Origin: Asticcacaulis excentricus CB 48
GTDB lineage: Bacteria; Pseudomonadota; Alphaproteobacteria; Caulobacterales; Caulobacteraceae
DNA: 64,000 nt
Reading direction: 5' to 3'
NCBI RefSeq assembly: GCF_000175215.2
Contig: NC_014816.1
Span: 124,001 to 188,000, forward strand
Shown: piece after piece, positions 54,721 through 63,595 of the stretch
Numbering within the stretch: the stretch's first letter is position 1
How the letters are laid out: every line of letters begins with the position of its first letter
The notes under the pieces: model-generated
The model's input: the letters and a program-made list of their open reading frames with translations, nothing else
The model's database searches: none
Told to the model about the DNA's origin: nothing
Made by a program: the position numbers and the translations under genes

Positions 54721-55183
54721 ATTTGCCCCTCTGATCGACATTGAGGTCGAACACGACAACTGGACTGAAGCCCTGCCGGAGGTGTCGGCGGTGGTGACGG
54801 GCGCTATCGAGGCGACCTTTGCCTATCTGGGTGCGAAGGAACAGCTTGACCTGGTGGTGCTGTTGACCGACGACGCCGAAATGAAGGCGCTCAACAAAGA
54901 ATTCCGTCAGAAGAACGCCCCTACCAATGTGCTGTCCTTTCCCGCGCCCGATATGATGCACCCGCATCTCGGCGATATCGCTTTCGGGTTCGAAACCTGC
55001 GTGCGCGAGGCCAAAGAGCAGAAAAAAACGCTAAAGGCCCATGTGGCCCACCTCAGCGTCCATGGCGCTTTGCATCTTTTGGGGTATGATCACATCAATG
55101 ATCCCGAAGCCGAGGAGATGGAAGACCTTGAGCGCAAGATCCTGCACGGGCTCGGCATTGCCGATCCTTACTTAGAGAAATAG
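54713..55183 (+). CDS. ybeY: Endoribonuclease YbeY
   Basis: 156 residues from the ATG at 54713. The zinc site HGALHLLGYDH is intact. Needed for 16S rRNA 3' maturation and ribosome quality control. Followed by corC after ten bases. Confidence 0.96.
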   Translation: MTEFAPLIDIEVEHDNWTEALPEVSAVVTGAIEATFAYLGAKEQLDLVVLLTDDAEMKALNKEFRQKNAPTNVLSFPAPDMMHPHLGDIAFGFETCVREAKEQKKTLKAHVAHLSVHGALHLLGYDHINDPEAEEMEDLERKILHGLGIADPYLEK

Positions 55184-55193
55184 GCCACTCACC

Positions 55194-56084
55194 ATGCCGG
55201 AGCCTGACAGTCGTAGCGCCCAGCGCCCGACCGGACCCAGAAAGACCCTGTTGAACCTCTTTGGCCTTCTGGGGCCGGATGAGGCGGAAAAGCCGCTCAG
55301 GCTGAGCGACCGTCCCGAGGCTACCAACGACCTGATCGAACACGCCCGCGCCTTTCAGAACCTGCGCGTATCCGACGTGATGACGCCGCGGGTCGATATT
55401 ATCGGCATCGAAGACACCGCTACCCTGTCCGAACTGGTGCGGGTCTGCGTTGAAAGCGAACATTCGCGTCTGCCGGTCTATAGCGACAATCTCGATCATC
55501 CAGTGGGCGTCATCCATGTAAAAGACGTGTTCAAGCTTTTGGCCCCCTCCGACGACCGACGCATTCCTGACTGGGACGCCCTCGTGACTGATCGGCTGAA
55601 GCGTGAGCTGATCTATGTACCGGGGGCGATGTCGGCGACGGACCTGCTGCTTAAGATGCAGACCGAGCGCTCGCACATGGCGCTGGTCATCGACGAACAC
55701 GGCGGCACGGACGGACTGGTGACGCTCGAAGACCTGCTCGAAGCTGTGGTGGGTGACATTGCTGACGAATATGACGATGACGAAGTGGACGAACTGGTCG
55801 AAACCGCCGAGGGGCAGATCGAGGTCAGCGGCCGCGTTGAGCTGGAAACACTAGAGGAGCGGCTGGGTCTGCGCCTGTTCCCTGAAAACAGTGAGGAAGA
55901 GGTCGATACACTTGGTGGGCTGGTCGCTGTTCTGGCCGGGCGCGTGCCGCAGCCGGGCGAAATCATCCCTTACGCGGCGGCGGGGATAGATATAGAAGTG
56001 CTGGACGCCGATCAGCGCCGCATCAAACGCCTGCGTCTGCATCGTCACGAACGCAAACCCGACCTCATTCCGGAAGACGTATGA
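55194..56084 (+). CDS. CorC/HlyC-type CBS-domain transporter-associated protein
   Basis: 296 residues. Two CBS domains (VSDVMTPRVDIIGI and ERSHMALVIDEHGGTDGLVTLEDLLE, in parts) and a C-terminal CorC_HlyC FAD-like fold. No membrane helices, so it is the soluble short form. Proposed role in Mg/Co efflux or in partnering Lnt. Overlaps lnt by four bases. Confidence 0.9.
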   Translation: MPEPDSRSAQRPTGPRKTLLNLFGLLGPDEAEKPLRLSDRPEATNDLIEHARAFQNLRVSDVMTPRVDIIGIEDTATLSELVRVCVESEHSRLPVYSDNLDHPVGVIHVKDVFKLLAPSDDRRIPDWDALVTDRLKRELIYVPGAMSATDLLLKMQTERSHMALVIDEHGGTDGLVTLEDLLEAVVGDIADEYDDDEVDELVETAEGQIEVSGRVELETLEERLGLRLFPENSEEEVDTLGGLVAVLAGRVPQPGEIIPYAAAGIDIEVLDADQRRIKRLRLHRHERKPDLIPEDV

Positions 56085-57766
56085 CCCTGACCGATCTCGG
56101 TGCCCATCTCGCGCCCGCCTTCGCCCTGTACCGTCGCTATGTGGGGCCAAAGCGGCAGGCAGCGCTGATGGGGGTGCTGCTGGGGCTGGCGCAGCCGCCG
56201 TTCGGGTTTCTGCCGGGGCTTTTGGCCTACGCGGTCCTTCTGTGGAGCCTTGATCAAAACCTCGGCCCCAAACCGTTACGCAAGGCCTTTGCCATTGGCT
56301 GGTGGGCCGGGTTTCTCTATTTCCTCATCAGCTGTTTCTGGGTGGCGGAGGCCTTTCTGGTCGACGCCAGCAATCAGGGCTGGATGGCTCCGTTCGCCGT
56401 CTGCCTGCTGCCGGGGGGCATTGCCCTGTTCTGGGGAGCAGCGTTTGCAGTCTATTGCAAACTGGCGAGTGGGCGACTTGCGGGACACTGGTCACGATGG
56501 CTGGTTTTTGCCGGTCTGTTCTGTCTGTTTGAGTGGCTCCGCGGCACGATCTTAACCGGATTTCCGTGGAATCCCGCTGGCGCGACGTGGAAGGCGGGCT
56601 CGGCGATGTCGCAACTGGCGGCGTTGTTTGGTGTCTATGGCCTCAGTCTATTTACCGTAACCCTGTTCTCAAGCCCGGCGATCTGTCGTCGCCGACCAGG
56701 CCTTAAAGGGCTGTGGCCGGTGGCCGTGTCGGCGGCCACGCTGGTCGCAGCCTTCACTTTCGGGGCTGTGCGTCTGTCTACGACCGAGGTTGCGACCACG
56801 GGCACATGGATACGCCTTGTACAGCCGAACATCGGTCAGCGCGCAAAGTGGACAGAAGGGGCGCTGCTTAAGGTCATGCGCGGCTATGTTACCTACAGTC
56901 AGGCACACGCGAAGCGAGAATTTTTACAGCCTGTTACAAAACGTGATAATAAAGGTTATCCCGACGTTATCCTGTGGCCGGAAGGGGCGCTTCCAGACGC
57001 CGCTGAGAACCTGCTCGATCCACAATCGGAGACTGCAAACCTGTTTGCGGCGCTCCTCAAGCCCGATCAGGTTTTACTGTGGGGCGCCTATCACCGTGCG
57101 GTAGATGCCGATAACGCTCTTGTCTGGCGTAACTCCATGCTGGCGCTATACCGCGATGAGAGCGGTACGAACTATCAGGTGGTCTATTCCAAGTTCAAAC
57201 TGGTGCCGTTTGGTGAGTTTCTGCCCTTCGAAAGCGTGCTGGAAAGCCTTGGTGTAAAGGAGCTGGCGCATGTCGGTGACGGTTTCAGTCCCGGTCCGCG
57301 CACGCATCCCGTCGAGGTCGCGGGATTGCCATCGTTTCTGCCGCTGATCTGTTATGAAGGCTTGTTCCCCGCCTTGGCCACGGGTGAAGCCAAATCGCCG
57401 CCCGCCCGATCAGGGCCATCATGGATTGTTAATATTTCCAACGATGCTTGGTTTGGCCCGACAACCGGACCTGTCCAGCACCTCAATCTTTCGAGCTATC
57501 GCGCTATCGAGGAAGGTATGCCCATGGTCCGGTCAACCCCTACGGGTGTGTCTGCGGTGATCGACCCTCTGGGGCGCATCGTGCCGGGCTCGGAAATCGG
57601 CATCGGTCAATCAGGCTTTCGTGATGTGATGTTACCTTCTGCGGTATCATTTGCCCCCTACACGCGGTGGCGGCACCTGCACCTCATGCTTGTGGCGCTT
57701 TTTTGCTTGATTCCATTGGTATTTGTGACTTTTGTAAACGTTAGCAAAAACAACCAAGAAAGTTGA
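56081..57766 (+). CDS. lnt: Apolipoprotein N-acyltransferase
   Basis: 561 residues: six to seven N-terminal membrane helices, periplasmic nitrilase domain with catalytic Glu (WPEGALPD), Lys (SKFKLVPFGEF) and Cys (ICYEGLFP), and a C-terminal helix. Adds the third acyl chain to lipoproteins. End of the corC-lnt pair. Confidence 0.95.
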   Translation: MTLTDLGAHLAPAFALYRRYVGPKRQAALMGVLLGLAQPPFGFLPGLLAYAVLLWSLDQNLGPKPLRKAFAIGWWAGFLYFLISCFWVAEAFLVDASNQGWMAPFAVCLLPGGIALFWGAAFAVYCKLASGRLAGHWSRWLVFAGLFCLFEWLRGTILTGFPWNPAGATWKAGSAMSQLAALFGVYGLSLFTVTLFSSPAICRRRPGLKGLWPVAVSAATLVAAFTFGAVRLSTTEVATTGTWIRLVQPNIGQRAKWTEGALLKVMRGYVTYSQAHAKREFLQPVTKRDNKGYPDVILWPEGALPDAAENLLDPQSETANLFAALLKPDQVLLWGAYHRAVDADNALVWRNSMLALYRDESGTNYQVVYSKFKLVPFGEFLPFESVLESLGVKELAHVGDGFSPGPRTHPVEVAGLPSFLPLICYEGLFPALATGEAKSPPARSGPSWIVNISNDAWFGPTTGPVQHLNLSSYRAIEEGMPMVRSTPTGVSAVIDPLGRIVPGSEIGIGQSGFRDVMLPSAVSFAPYTRWRHLHLMLVALFCLIPLVFVTFVNVSKNNQES

Positions 57767-57852
57767 CCGCCTCCCAAATCCGGATGGGAGGGGGTGTTAC
57801 GACAAAAAGCGGCTCGGCGAAAACGCCGGCTATATAAAGTAAAGAGGCAAAG

Positions 57853-58272
57853 TTGGACGAAAATTCTAAGACGGACCGCAGTCCGAATCCGGTTGATTTG
57901 CATGTCGGTGCGCGCGTGCGTATGCGTCGCAAGTTTTTGGGAATGTCGCAGGAGGCGTTGGCAGAAACCATCTCCCTGACCTTCCAGCAGGTGCAGAAGT
58001 ATGAGCGCGGTTCCAACCGCATCAGCGCGTCGAAGCTGCACGAAATATCGCGGGCGCTTAAGGCCCCGGTAGCCTATTTCTTTGAAGGCTATGGTGAGTC
58101 AGAAGCCGTCGAGGGCTTTTCGGAGTCACAGTCCGAGCAGTTCGTGCACGGCTTCCTCATGACGACCGAAGGCATCGAATTGGCTGAAGCGTTCCCGCGC
58201 ATTAAAAATGCCAAACACCGTCGCCGTATTCTGGAGCTGGTGCGCGCACTGGCTGAAGACAGCGAAGATTAA
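57853..58272 (+). CDS. XRE-family helix-turn-helix regulator
   Basis: 139 residues from a TTG at 57853, with AGAGG six bases upstream. HTH_3 domain about residues 20-76 (RRKFLGMSQEALAETISLTFQQVQKYERGSNRISASKLHEISRAL, in parts), then a C-terminal helical tail. A conserved gene between lnt and metK in Caulobacterales. Targets unknown. Confidence 0.85.
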   Translation: MDENSKTDRSPNPVDLHVGARVRMRRKFLGMSQEALAETISLTFQQVQKYERGSNRISASKLHEISRALKAPVAYFFEGYGESEAVEGFSESQSEQFVHGFLMTTEGIELAEAFPRIKNAKHRRRILELVRALAEDSED

Positions 58273-58299
58273 AAATTAAAGGTAGACCGACCTCCCCGC

Positions 58300-58326
58300 A
58301 AACCCCGCCTAACCGGCGGGGTTTTT
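58300..58326 (+). terminator. Rho-independent terminator after the XRE gene
   Basis: Stem AAACCCCGCC (58300-58309) / GGCGGGGTTT (58315-58324), loop TAACC, T-run to 58326. Confidence 0.9.
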
Positions 58327-58367
58327 ATCGTTTGGGCACTCATAACAGCGGCCCTCCCACAAACGAC

Positions 58368-58396
58368 TTGATCATATAAAGATATGTTTATATGAG
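58368..58396 (+). promoter_or_regulatory. metK promoter with palindromic operator (SahR/SamR-like)
   Basis: TTGATC (58368-58373) and TATGAG (58391-58396) are 17 bases apart. A 22-bp palindrome, CATATAAA (58373-58380) and TTTATATG (58387-58394) around GATATG, spans the spacer. The shape matches ATATAAAGATATCTTTATAT-type sites of methionine-cycle ArsR regulators in Proteobacteria. Confidence 0.55.
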
Positions 58397-58415
58397 TGTG
58401 CAACCACTTAGTTGA

Positions 58416-58434
58416 ACAGCGGAGTTCCGCCATG
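58416..58434 (+). promoter_or_regulatory. Hairpin covering the metK ribosome-binding site
   Basis: GCGG-AGTT-CCGC (about 58419-58430) buries GGAG just before the ATG at 58432. A translational block is possible; no complete SAM-riboswitch core was recognised upstream. Confidence 0.3.
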
Positions 58435-59604
58435 CGCCCGTCCTACATCTTCACTTCCGAAAGCGTCTCCGAAGGCCATCCGGACAAGGTCGCCGACCGG
58501 ATTTCCGATGTCGTAGTCGATGCCTTCTTGCGCGAAGACCCCGAAGCCCGGGTGGCGTGCGAGACTCTGGTGACGACCGAACGTGTCATTCTGGCCGGTG
58601 AAGTACGTGCCGCGGACGACAAGATGCGCGAAATCGTCGCGGGCCTGGAAGACAAGGTGCGCGCCGCCATCAAGGATATCGGCTACGCGCAAAAGGGCTT
58701 CCATTGGGCCACGGCACACTATGCCTGTCACCTGCACGCCCAGTCGGCCGACATCGCCATGGGTGTCGATTCCAGTGAGAACAAGGACGAAGGTGCCGGC
58801 GATCAGGGCATCATGTTTGGGTATGCCTCGGACGAAACGGCCGAACTGACCTCGGCCCCGCTGCAATGGTCGCACAACATTCTGCGTCGTCTCGCCGAAG
58901 CGCGTCACGGTGGTGATCACCGCCTTGAGCCGGACGCTAAGTCGCAGGTCACGGTTCAGTACGAAGACGGCGTACCCTCGCGCATCCTCAAGGTGCTGAT
59001 CTCGCACCAGCATAAGGAAGGCCTGACGCCGAAAGACGTTGAAGCCATCGTCAAGCCCTATGCACTCGAAGTCCTGCCGCAGGGCATGGTGACCGCGGAT
59101 ACCGAATGGCTGGTCAATCCGACCGGTAACTTCGTCATTGGCGGCCCGGATGGCGACGCGGGTCTAACTGGCCGTAAGATCATCGTCGATACCTATGGCG
59201 GTGCCGCACCGCACGGTGGCGGGGCCTTCTCGGGTAAAGACCCGACCAAAGTGGACCGCTCGGCCGCCTACGCCCTGCGTTACCTGGCCAAAAACGTGGT
59301 AGCGGCGGGTCTGGCCAAGCGCTGCACGCTCCAGGTCTCCTATGCCATCGGCGTGTCACGTCCTTTAAGCTTCTACGTCAACACCCATGGTACGGGTCAG
59401 GTGGACGAGGCGAAGCTCGAAGCCTTGCTGCCGGAACTGATCGGCGGTTTGACGCCGCGTGGCATCCGCCTGCATCTGGGTCTGAACAAGCCGATCTATG
59501 AGCGCACGGCGGCCTATGGTCACTTCGGCCGCACGCCGGAAGACGACGGAGGCTTCTCGTGGGAGCGCACCGATCTGGTTGACGCGCTCAAGCGCGAGTT
59601 TTAA
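58432..59604 (+). CDS. metK: S-adenosylmethionine synthetase
   Basis: 390 residues from the ATG at 58432. [26 protein letters not shown] and [19 protein letters not shown] are diagnostic. Makes SAM from methionine and ATP. Monocistronic between two terminators. Confidence 0.97.
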   Translation: MRPSYIFTSESVSEGHPDKVADRISDVVVDAFLREDPEARVACETLVTTERVILAGEVRAADDKMREIVAGLEDKVRAAIKDIGYAQKGFHWATAHYACHLHAQSADIAMGVDSSENKDEGAGDQGIMFGYASDETAELTSAPLQWSHNILRRLAEARHGGDHRLEPDAKSQVTVQYEDGVPSRILKVLISHQHKEGLTPKDVEAIVKPYALEVLPQGMVTADTEWLVNPTGNFVIGGPDGDAGLTGRKIIVDTYGGAAPHGGGAFSGKDPTKVDRSAAYALRYLAKNVVAAGLAKRCTLQVSYAIGVSRPLSFYVNTHGTGQVDEAKLEALLPELIGGLTPRGIRLHLGLNKPIYERTAAYGHFGRTPEDDGGFSWERTDLVDALKREF

Positions 59605-59620
59605 GAGAGCGGCTTTCCCG

Positions 59621-59652
59621 GCACCTCCTCTGATATCAGGGGAGGTGCTTTT
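59621..59652 (+). terminator. Rho-independent terminator after metK
   Basis: Long near-perfect stem (13 pairs, one wobble) from GCACCTCC at 59621 to GGAGGTGC at 59648, then TTTT. Confidence 0.85.
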
Positions 59653-59666
59653 GCAAAAGGCGCTCT

Positions 59667-60380
59667 ATGTCAGACGAAACACCGCCCGCTATTTCGCCGT
59701 CGTGGGGACCCATGCGCTCATTCGGGCGCATCAAGTCGCGCACGTTGAAGCCGCGTCAGGCGGATCTGTTCGACACGCTGTTGCCGACCATCGAAGTCAA
59801 TGACGCCCTGATCGCACAACTCACTTCCGGCGACATTGGCGGTTACAGCGAACTGTGGCTTGAGATCGGCTTCGGCGGCGGTGAGCATCTGGCGGCGCAG
59901 GCCGAGCGTAATCCTCAGGCGCTCATTCTGGGCTTCGAGCCCTTCCTAAACGGCGTTGGCTCGCTGTTGCGCCATGTCGATGAGCGCGGTCTGAAGAATG
60001 TGCGCATCATGCCCGGCGATGCGCGCCCGGTGATCGACCGCCTGAACGCGGCCTCGATCGATAAGGTGTTCATCCTCTTTCCTGATCCGTGGCCGAAAGC
60101 CCGCCACCACAAGCGCCGCCTCATCCAGAGCGAGACGCTTGACGCTCTGGCACGCGTTATGAAAGACGGGGCGCGACTGCGCTTTGCCACCGACTGGGCC
60201 GACTATGCCGATTGGACGCTGGAGCGCGCTGTGGCGCACGCGGCATTTGACTGGCCTGCACAGTCGCAAACCGAATGGAACACGCCGCCCGCAGATCACG
60301 TCACGACACGCTATGAAGAGAAGAAACTGGGTGATTGCGCGCCGGTCTTCCTCGACTTTTATCGTCACGCGCGAAATTGA
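59667..60380 (+). CDS. trmB: tRNA (guanine-N7)-methyltransferase TrmB
   Basis: 237 residues. SAM motif LEIGFGGGEHLAAQA, FPDPWPKARHHKRRLIQ. Methylates G46 of tRNA. Start 14 bases after the metK terminator. Confidence 0.94.
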   Translation: MSDETPPAISPSWGPMRSFGRIKSRTLKPRQADLFDTLLPTIEVNDALIAQLTSGDIGGYSELWLEIGFGGGEHLAAQAERNPQALILGFEPFLNGVGSLLRHVDERGLKNVRIMPGDARPVIDRLNAASIDKVFILFPDPWPKARHHKRRLIQSETLDALARVMKDGARLRFATDWADYADWTLERAVAHAAFDWPAQSQTEWNTPPADHVTTRYEEKKLGDCAPVFLDFYRHARN

Positions 60381-60447
60381 CGCCAAAAGGCCGCATTTCA
60401 CCCCGGTTTGACGCAAAACTGTAGCCATGCGTTCCGTTTTGCTCTGT

Positions 60448-60463
60448 ATTAACTATGGTTAAT
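60448..60463. promoter_or_regulatory. Palindrome before the cytochrome-b-like gene
   Basis: ATTAAC-TATG-GTTAAT, perfect 16-bp palindrome; it contains TTAA-N6-TTAA, one base short of a CtrA box. It covers the upstream ATG at 60455 and supports the start at 60485. Confidence 0.4.
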
Positions 60464-60484
60464 ATTTGGGTGACGGGGTTGTTC

Positions 60485-61105
60485 ATGGAAAGCCTGCATA
60501 AGGTTTCGGCGGGTTTTGTATTTGCCTTTCTGTGCCTGCACATGGCCAACCATTTCGTCGGATTGCAGGGGCTCGATACCCACATCGCCTTTATGGCCGT
60601 GGCGCGCATGGTTTATCGCCACCCGGTGGTCGAGATGGTCGTGCTGCTGGCCTTTCTGTTGCAGATGCTGACGGGCTGGGCGCTGGCGCGGGAAATCTGG
60701 ATGAAGAAGAAGGATTTCGTGCATCAGCTTCAGGCGGCTTCGGGCGCCTACATAGCCGTTTTCGCCATCACCCACGTCGCCTTTATCTTCTATGTGCGTC
60801 AGTTGGTGGCTGTGGACAGCAATATCTATGTCATCGTCGCAGGCCTGATGCAGAGTGGCTGGATGTACGCACTTATCCCCTACTACGGGTTGGCAATCTT
60901 TGCCCTGTTTGTGCATATGGGCTGCATATTGTTCGACATTTTCAAGAAGAGCTTGCGGCCGGTGTCATGGGGGCTTCTGGTCACAACGGTCGGCATTGGC
61001 GGATACGCCACGTGGTTGCTGATGATGTTCTATACTGGCCATACGGCGGCCCTTCACGTGCCGCAGGATTATTTTGACCTCTATCCATTAATCCGTATGA
61101 AGTGA
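60485..61105 (+). CDS. Predicted cytochrome b-like membrane protein (SdhC/FrdC-like)
   Basis: About 206 residues from the ATG at 60485 (GGGG seven bases upstream; ATG 60455 lies in a palindrome). Five membrane helices with paired histidines suitable for heme: LCLHMANHF, YRHPVVEMV, ITHVAFIF, LFVHMGCILF. The pattern recalls succinate dehydrogenase/fumarate reductase anchor subunits, but no flavoprotein or iron-sulfur subunit is adjacent. Function is inferred, not established. Confidence 0.5.
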   Translation: MESLHKVSAGFVFAFLCLHMANHFVGLQGLDTHIAFMAVARMVYRHPVVEMVVLLAFLLQMLTGWALAREIWMKKKDFVHQLQAASGAYIAVFAITHVAFIFYVRQLVAVDSNIYVIVAGLMQSGWMYALIPYYGLAIFALFVHMGCILFDIFKKSLRPVSWGLLVTTVGIGGYATWLLMMFYTGHTAALHVPQDYFDLYPLIRMK

Positions 61106-61131
61106 GGACGGCGGCCGCCCGTTTATTGGGC

Positions 61132-61160
61132 TTGGCAAACCGGCGGCAAGGGTCTATAAG
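61132..61160 (+). promoter_or_regulatory. Strong sigma-70 promoter of the rimP-nusA operon
   Basis: TTGGCA (61132-61137), 17-base spacer, TATAAG (61155-61160). Start site would be near 61167, giving a leader of about 100 bases. Confidence 0.8.
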
Positions 61161-61195
61161 CACCTCAACATCGTCCGAACGGCCTTGCGGCCCCG

Positions 61196-61228
61196 GCGGC
61201 GGCCCTTAAGAAGGCCGGCCGCTTTTTT
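61196..61228 (+). terminator. Leader terminator (attenuator candidate) before rimP
   Basis: GCGGC-GGCC (61196-61204) pairs with GGCC-G-GCCGC (61213-61222, one bulged G), then TTTTTT (61223-61228). An earlier hairpin GGCC-TTGC-GGCC (61181-61192) can compete for the same GGCC arms. Confidence 0.75.
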
Positions 61229-61270
61229 GTTGCCCGAAACGTTGCTGACGACACATCTGAGGATTTATTT

Positions 61271-61939
61271 TTGCGCGCCAAGACCACCGAAGACCGCAAG
61301 CTGATCGAAGCCTTTGACCCAATTGCTGAAGCGTTGGGGCTAGACATTGTGCGCGTGCGCCTGATGGGCTCGAATAAGCCGGGCGGACCGCGCCGTTTGC
61401 AAATCATGGCTGAGCGCAAGACCGACGGTGACATCACCGTCAATCAGTGCGCCCGCCTGTCGCGTGCCTTGTCGGCGTGGCTGGAAGAGTCTGATCCGAT
61501 CGTCGGCGAATACATTCTCGAAGTCTCTTCGCCCGGTATCGACCGTCCGCTGACCCGACTAAAGGATTTCGACACCTATTCGGGGCTGGAGGCGCGTCTG
61601 GAACTGGATCGTCTGGCCGAAGGGCGCAAGCGCTTTCGCGGTATCCTGACGGGCACCGAAGACGGCGAATACGTCGCTATCGACCTCGAAGGCGAGGAAG
61701 ACACCGCCATGATCCCGTTTGACTGGATCATCGACGCCAAGTTGGTGCTCAATGATGAGTTGCTCAAGATCGGGGCCGAAAAGGCTGCCCTTCGCCGCGA
61801 ACAGGGCGAGGATGATGAGGAAGAGGACGAGGACCTCGATTTCGGCGATGATGCGGACGCCGAATTTGACGACGAAGATTTCGACGACGCCGATGACGAT
61901 TTCGGCGATGACGACGACGATAAACTGACAAAAAATTAA
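61271..61939 (+). CDS. rimP: Ribosome maturation factor RimP
   Basis: 222 residues from a TTG at 61271, with GAGGA eight bases upstream. RimP N-terminal domain ([26 protein letters not shown]) and C-terminal SH3-like domain. Beyond about residue 178 is a strongly acidic, nearly repetitive tail (Asp/Glu/Phe). Needed for 30S assembly; first gene of rimP-nusA-ylxR. Confidence 0.95.
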   Translation: MRAKTTEDRKLIEAFDPIAEALGLDIVRVRLMGSNKPGGPRRLQIMAERKTDGDITVNQCARLSRALSAWLEESDPIVGEYILEVSSPGIDRPLTRLKDFDTYSGLEARLELDRLAEGRKRFRGILTGTEDGEYVAIDLEGEEDTAMIPFDWIIDAKLVLNDELLKIGAEKAALRREQGEDDEEEDEDLDFGDDADAEFDDEDFDDADDDFGDDDDDKLTKN

Positions 61940-61954
61940 ACTGGGAACAGTGAC

Positions 61955-63595
61955 ATGAGCTTTACCGGAATCAGCGCCAACCGTCAGGAACTGCTGCAAA
62001 TCGCCGACGCTGTGGCGCGCGAAAAGCAGATCGACAAGTCGGTCGTGCTCGCCTCCATCGAAGAAGCGGTACAAAAGGCCGCCCGTTCGCGCTATGGGGC
62101 CGACCACGACATCCGCGTGCGCGTCGATCCGCGCACCGGCGAAATGACCATCACCCGTTACGTGACGGTGGTGCCGGACGAAGAGCTTGAGAACGAATAC
62201 GCGCAGCGCGGCCTGACCGAGGCTTTGCGCGAGGACAAGGACGCCTTTGTCGGCAAGACCTACGACGAAGTCCTGCCGCCGTTCGAACTCGGCCGCGTGC
62301 AATCGCAGATGGCGCGTCAGGTCGTGACGCACAAGGTGCGCGAAGCCGAGCGTGAGCGCCAGTATGATGAGTTCAAGGACCGTGTCGGCGAAATCGTCAA
62401 CGGGACGGTCAAGCGCGTCGAATACGGCAATGTCATTGTCGATCTGGGCCGTGGCGAAGGCATCATGCGCCGCGATCAGTCGATCCCGCGCGAGGCGTTT
62501 CAGGTCAATGACCGGATCCGCGCCTATATCTATGACGTGCGCCGCGAAACCAAGGGCCCGCAGATCATGCTGTCGCGCGCCCACGGCGGCTTTATGGCTA
62601 AGCTGTTCGCGCAGGAAGTGCCGGAAGTCTATGACGGCGTGATCGAAATCAAGTCGGTCGCCCGTGACCCGGGTTCGCGCGCCAAGATGGCCGTTTTGTC
62701 CAACGACAACTCGATCGATCCGGTCGGGGCCTGCGTTGGTATGCGTGGGTCACGCGTGCAGGCCGTGGTCGGTGAACTGCAAGGCGAAAAGATCGACATC
62801 ATCCAGTGGTCGCCGGACGAAGCCACCTTCATCGTTAACGCGCTGGCGCCCGCCGAAGTGTCGAAGGTCGTTCTGGACGAAGAAGAAGATCGCGTCGAGG
62901 TCGTGGTGCCGGATGAGCAACTGTCGCTCGCCATCGGTCGTCGCGGGCAGAATGTGCGTCTGGCCTCGCAACTGACGGGCTGGCAGGTCGATATCATCAC
63001 TGAGTCGCAGGATTCTGAGCGTCGCCAAAAGGAATTTGCCGAGCGTACCGCCCTGTTCCAGGAAGCGCTGGATGCCGATGAGGTTATCGCGCAGCTTCTG
63101 GTTACCGAAGGCTTCTCGACGGTCGAAGACCTCGCCTATGTCGATCAAATGGAAATCGCCGCCATCGAAGGCTTCGATGAAGACACGGCGGCCGAGCTTC
63201 AGGCCCGCGCCCGTGACTATCTGGAGCGTTTCGAGGCCGAGCAGAACGCCAAGCGCGTTGAGCTGGGCGTCGAGGACGAGGTGCTGAACGTGCCAGGTAT
63301 CACCCTGGCCATGGCCGTCGCTCTCGGCGAAGCCGGTGTGAAGACAGTCGAAGATCTGGCTGATCTGGCCACCGACGAAGTGCGCGGCGGCTTTGAGCAG
63401 CGTGGCGCTGAAAAGGTTCGTGTGCCGGGCGCTCTGGAAAGCTTCTCCCTGTCCGTGGCCGATGCCGAGGCCCTGATCCTCAATGCCCGTATTGCTGCGG
63501 GCTGGATCGAAGCGCCGGAGCCGGAAGAGGCTTATGAAGAATCCGAAGAGTCTTATGAAGAGGAGGGCGCGAATGACGCCATCCCTGAACAATGA
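61955..63595 (+). CDS. nusA: Transcription termination/antitermination factor NusA
   Basis: 546 residues: N-terminal RNAP-binding domain, S1 domain ([26 protein letters not shown] in parts), two KH domains ([14 protein letters not shown]), two C-terminal acidic repeat (HhH-like) domains and a Glu-rich tail. Fifteen bases after rimP. ylxR overlaps its end by 23 bases. Confidence 0.97.
   Translation: MSFTGISANRQELLQIADAVAREKQIDKSVVLASIEEAVQKAARSRYGADHDIRVRVDPRTGEMTITRYVTVVPDEELENEYAQRGLTEALREDKDAFVGKTYDEVLPPFELGRVQSQMARQVVTHKVREAERERQYDEFKDRVGEIVNGTVKRVEYGNVIVDLGRGEGIMRRDQSIPREAFQVNDRIRAYIYDVRRETKGPQIMLSRAHGGFMAKLFAQEVPEVYDGVIEIKSVARDPGSRAKMAVLSNDNSIDPVGACVGMRGSRVQAVVGELQGEKIDIIQWSPDEATFIVNALAPAEVSKVVLDEEEDRVEVVVPDEQLSLAIGRRGQNVRLASQLTGWQVDIITESQDSERRQKEFAERTALFQEALDADEVIAQLLVTEGFSTVEDLAYVDQMEIAAIEGFDEDTAAELQARARDYLERFEAEQNAKRVELGVEDEVLNVPGITLAMAVALGEAGVKTVEDLADLATDEVRGGFEQRGAEKVRVPGALESFSLSVADAEALILNARIAAGWIEAPEPEEAYEESEESYEEEGANDAIPEQ

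Noticed and set aside
58327..58431. SAM-II, SAM/SAH or other SAM riboswitch before metK
   Set aside because: No conserved core or pseudoknot sequence recognised; only a palindrome and a short hairpin remain.
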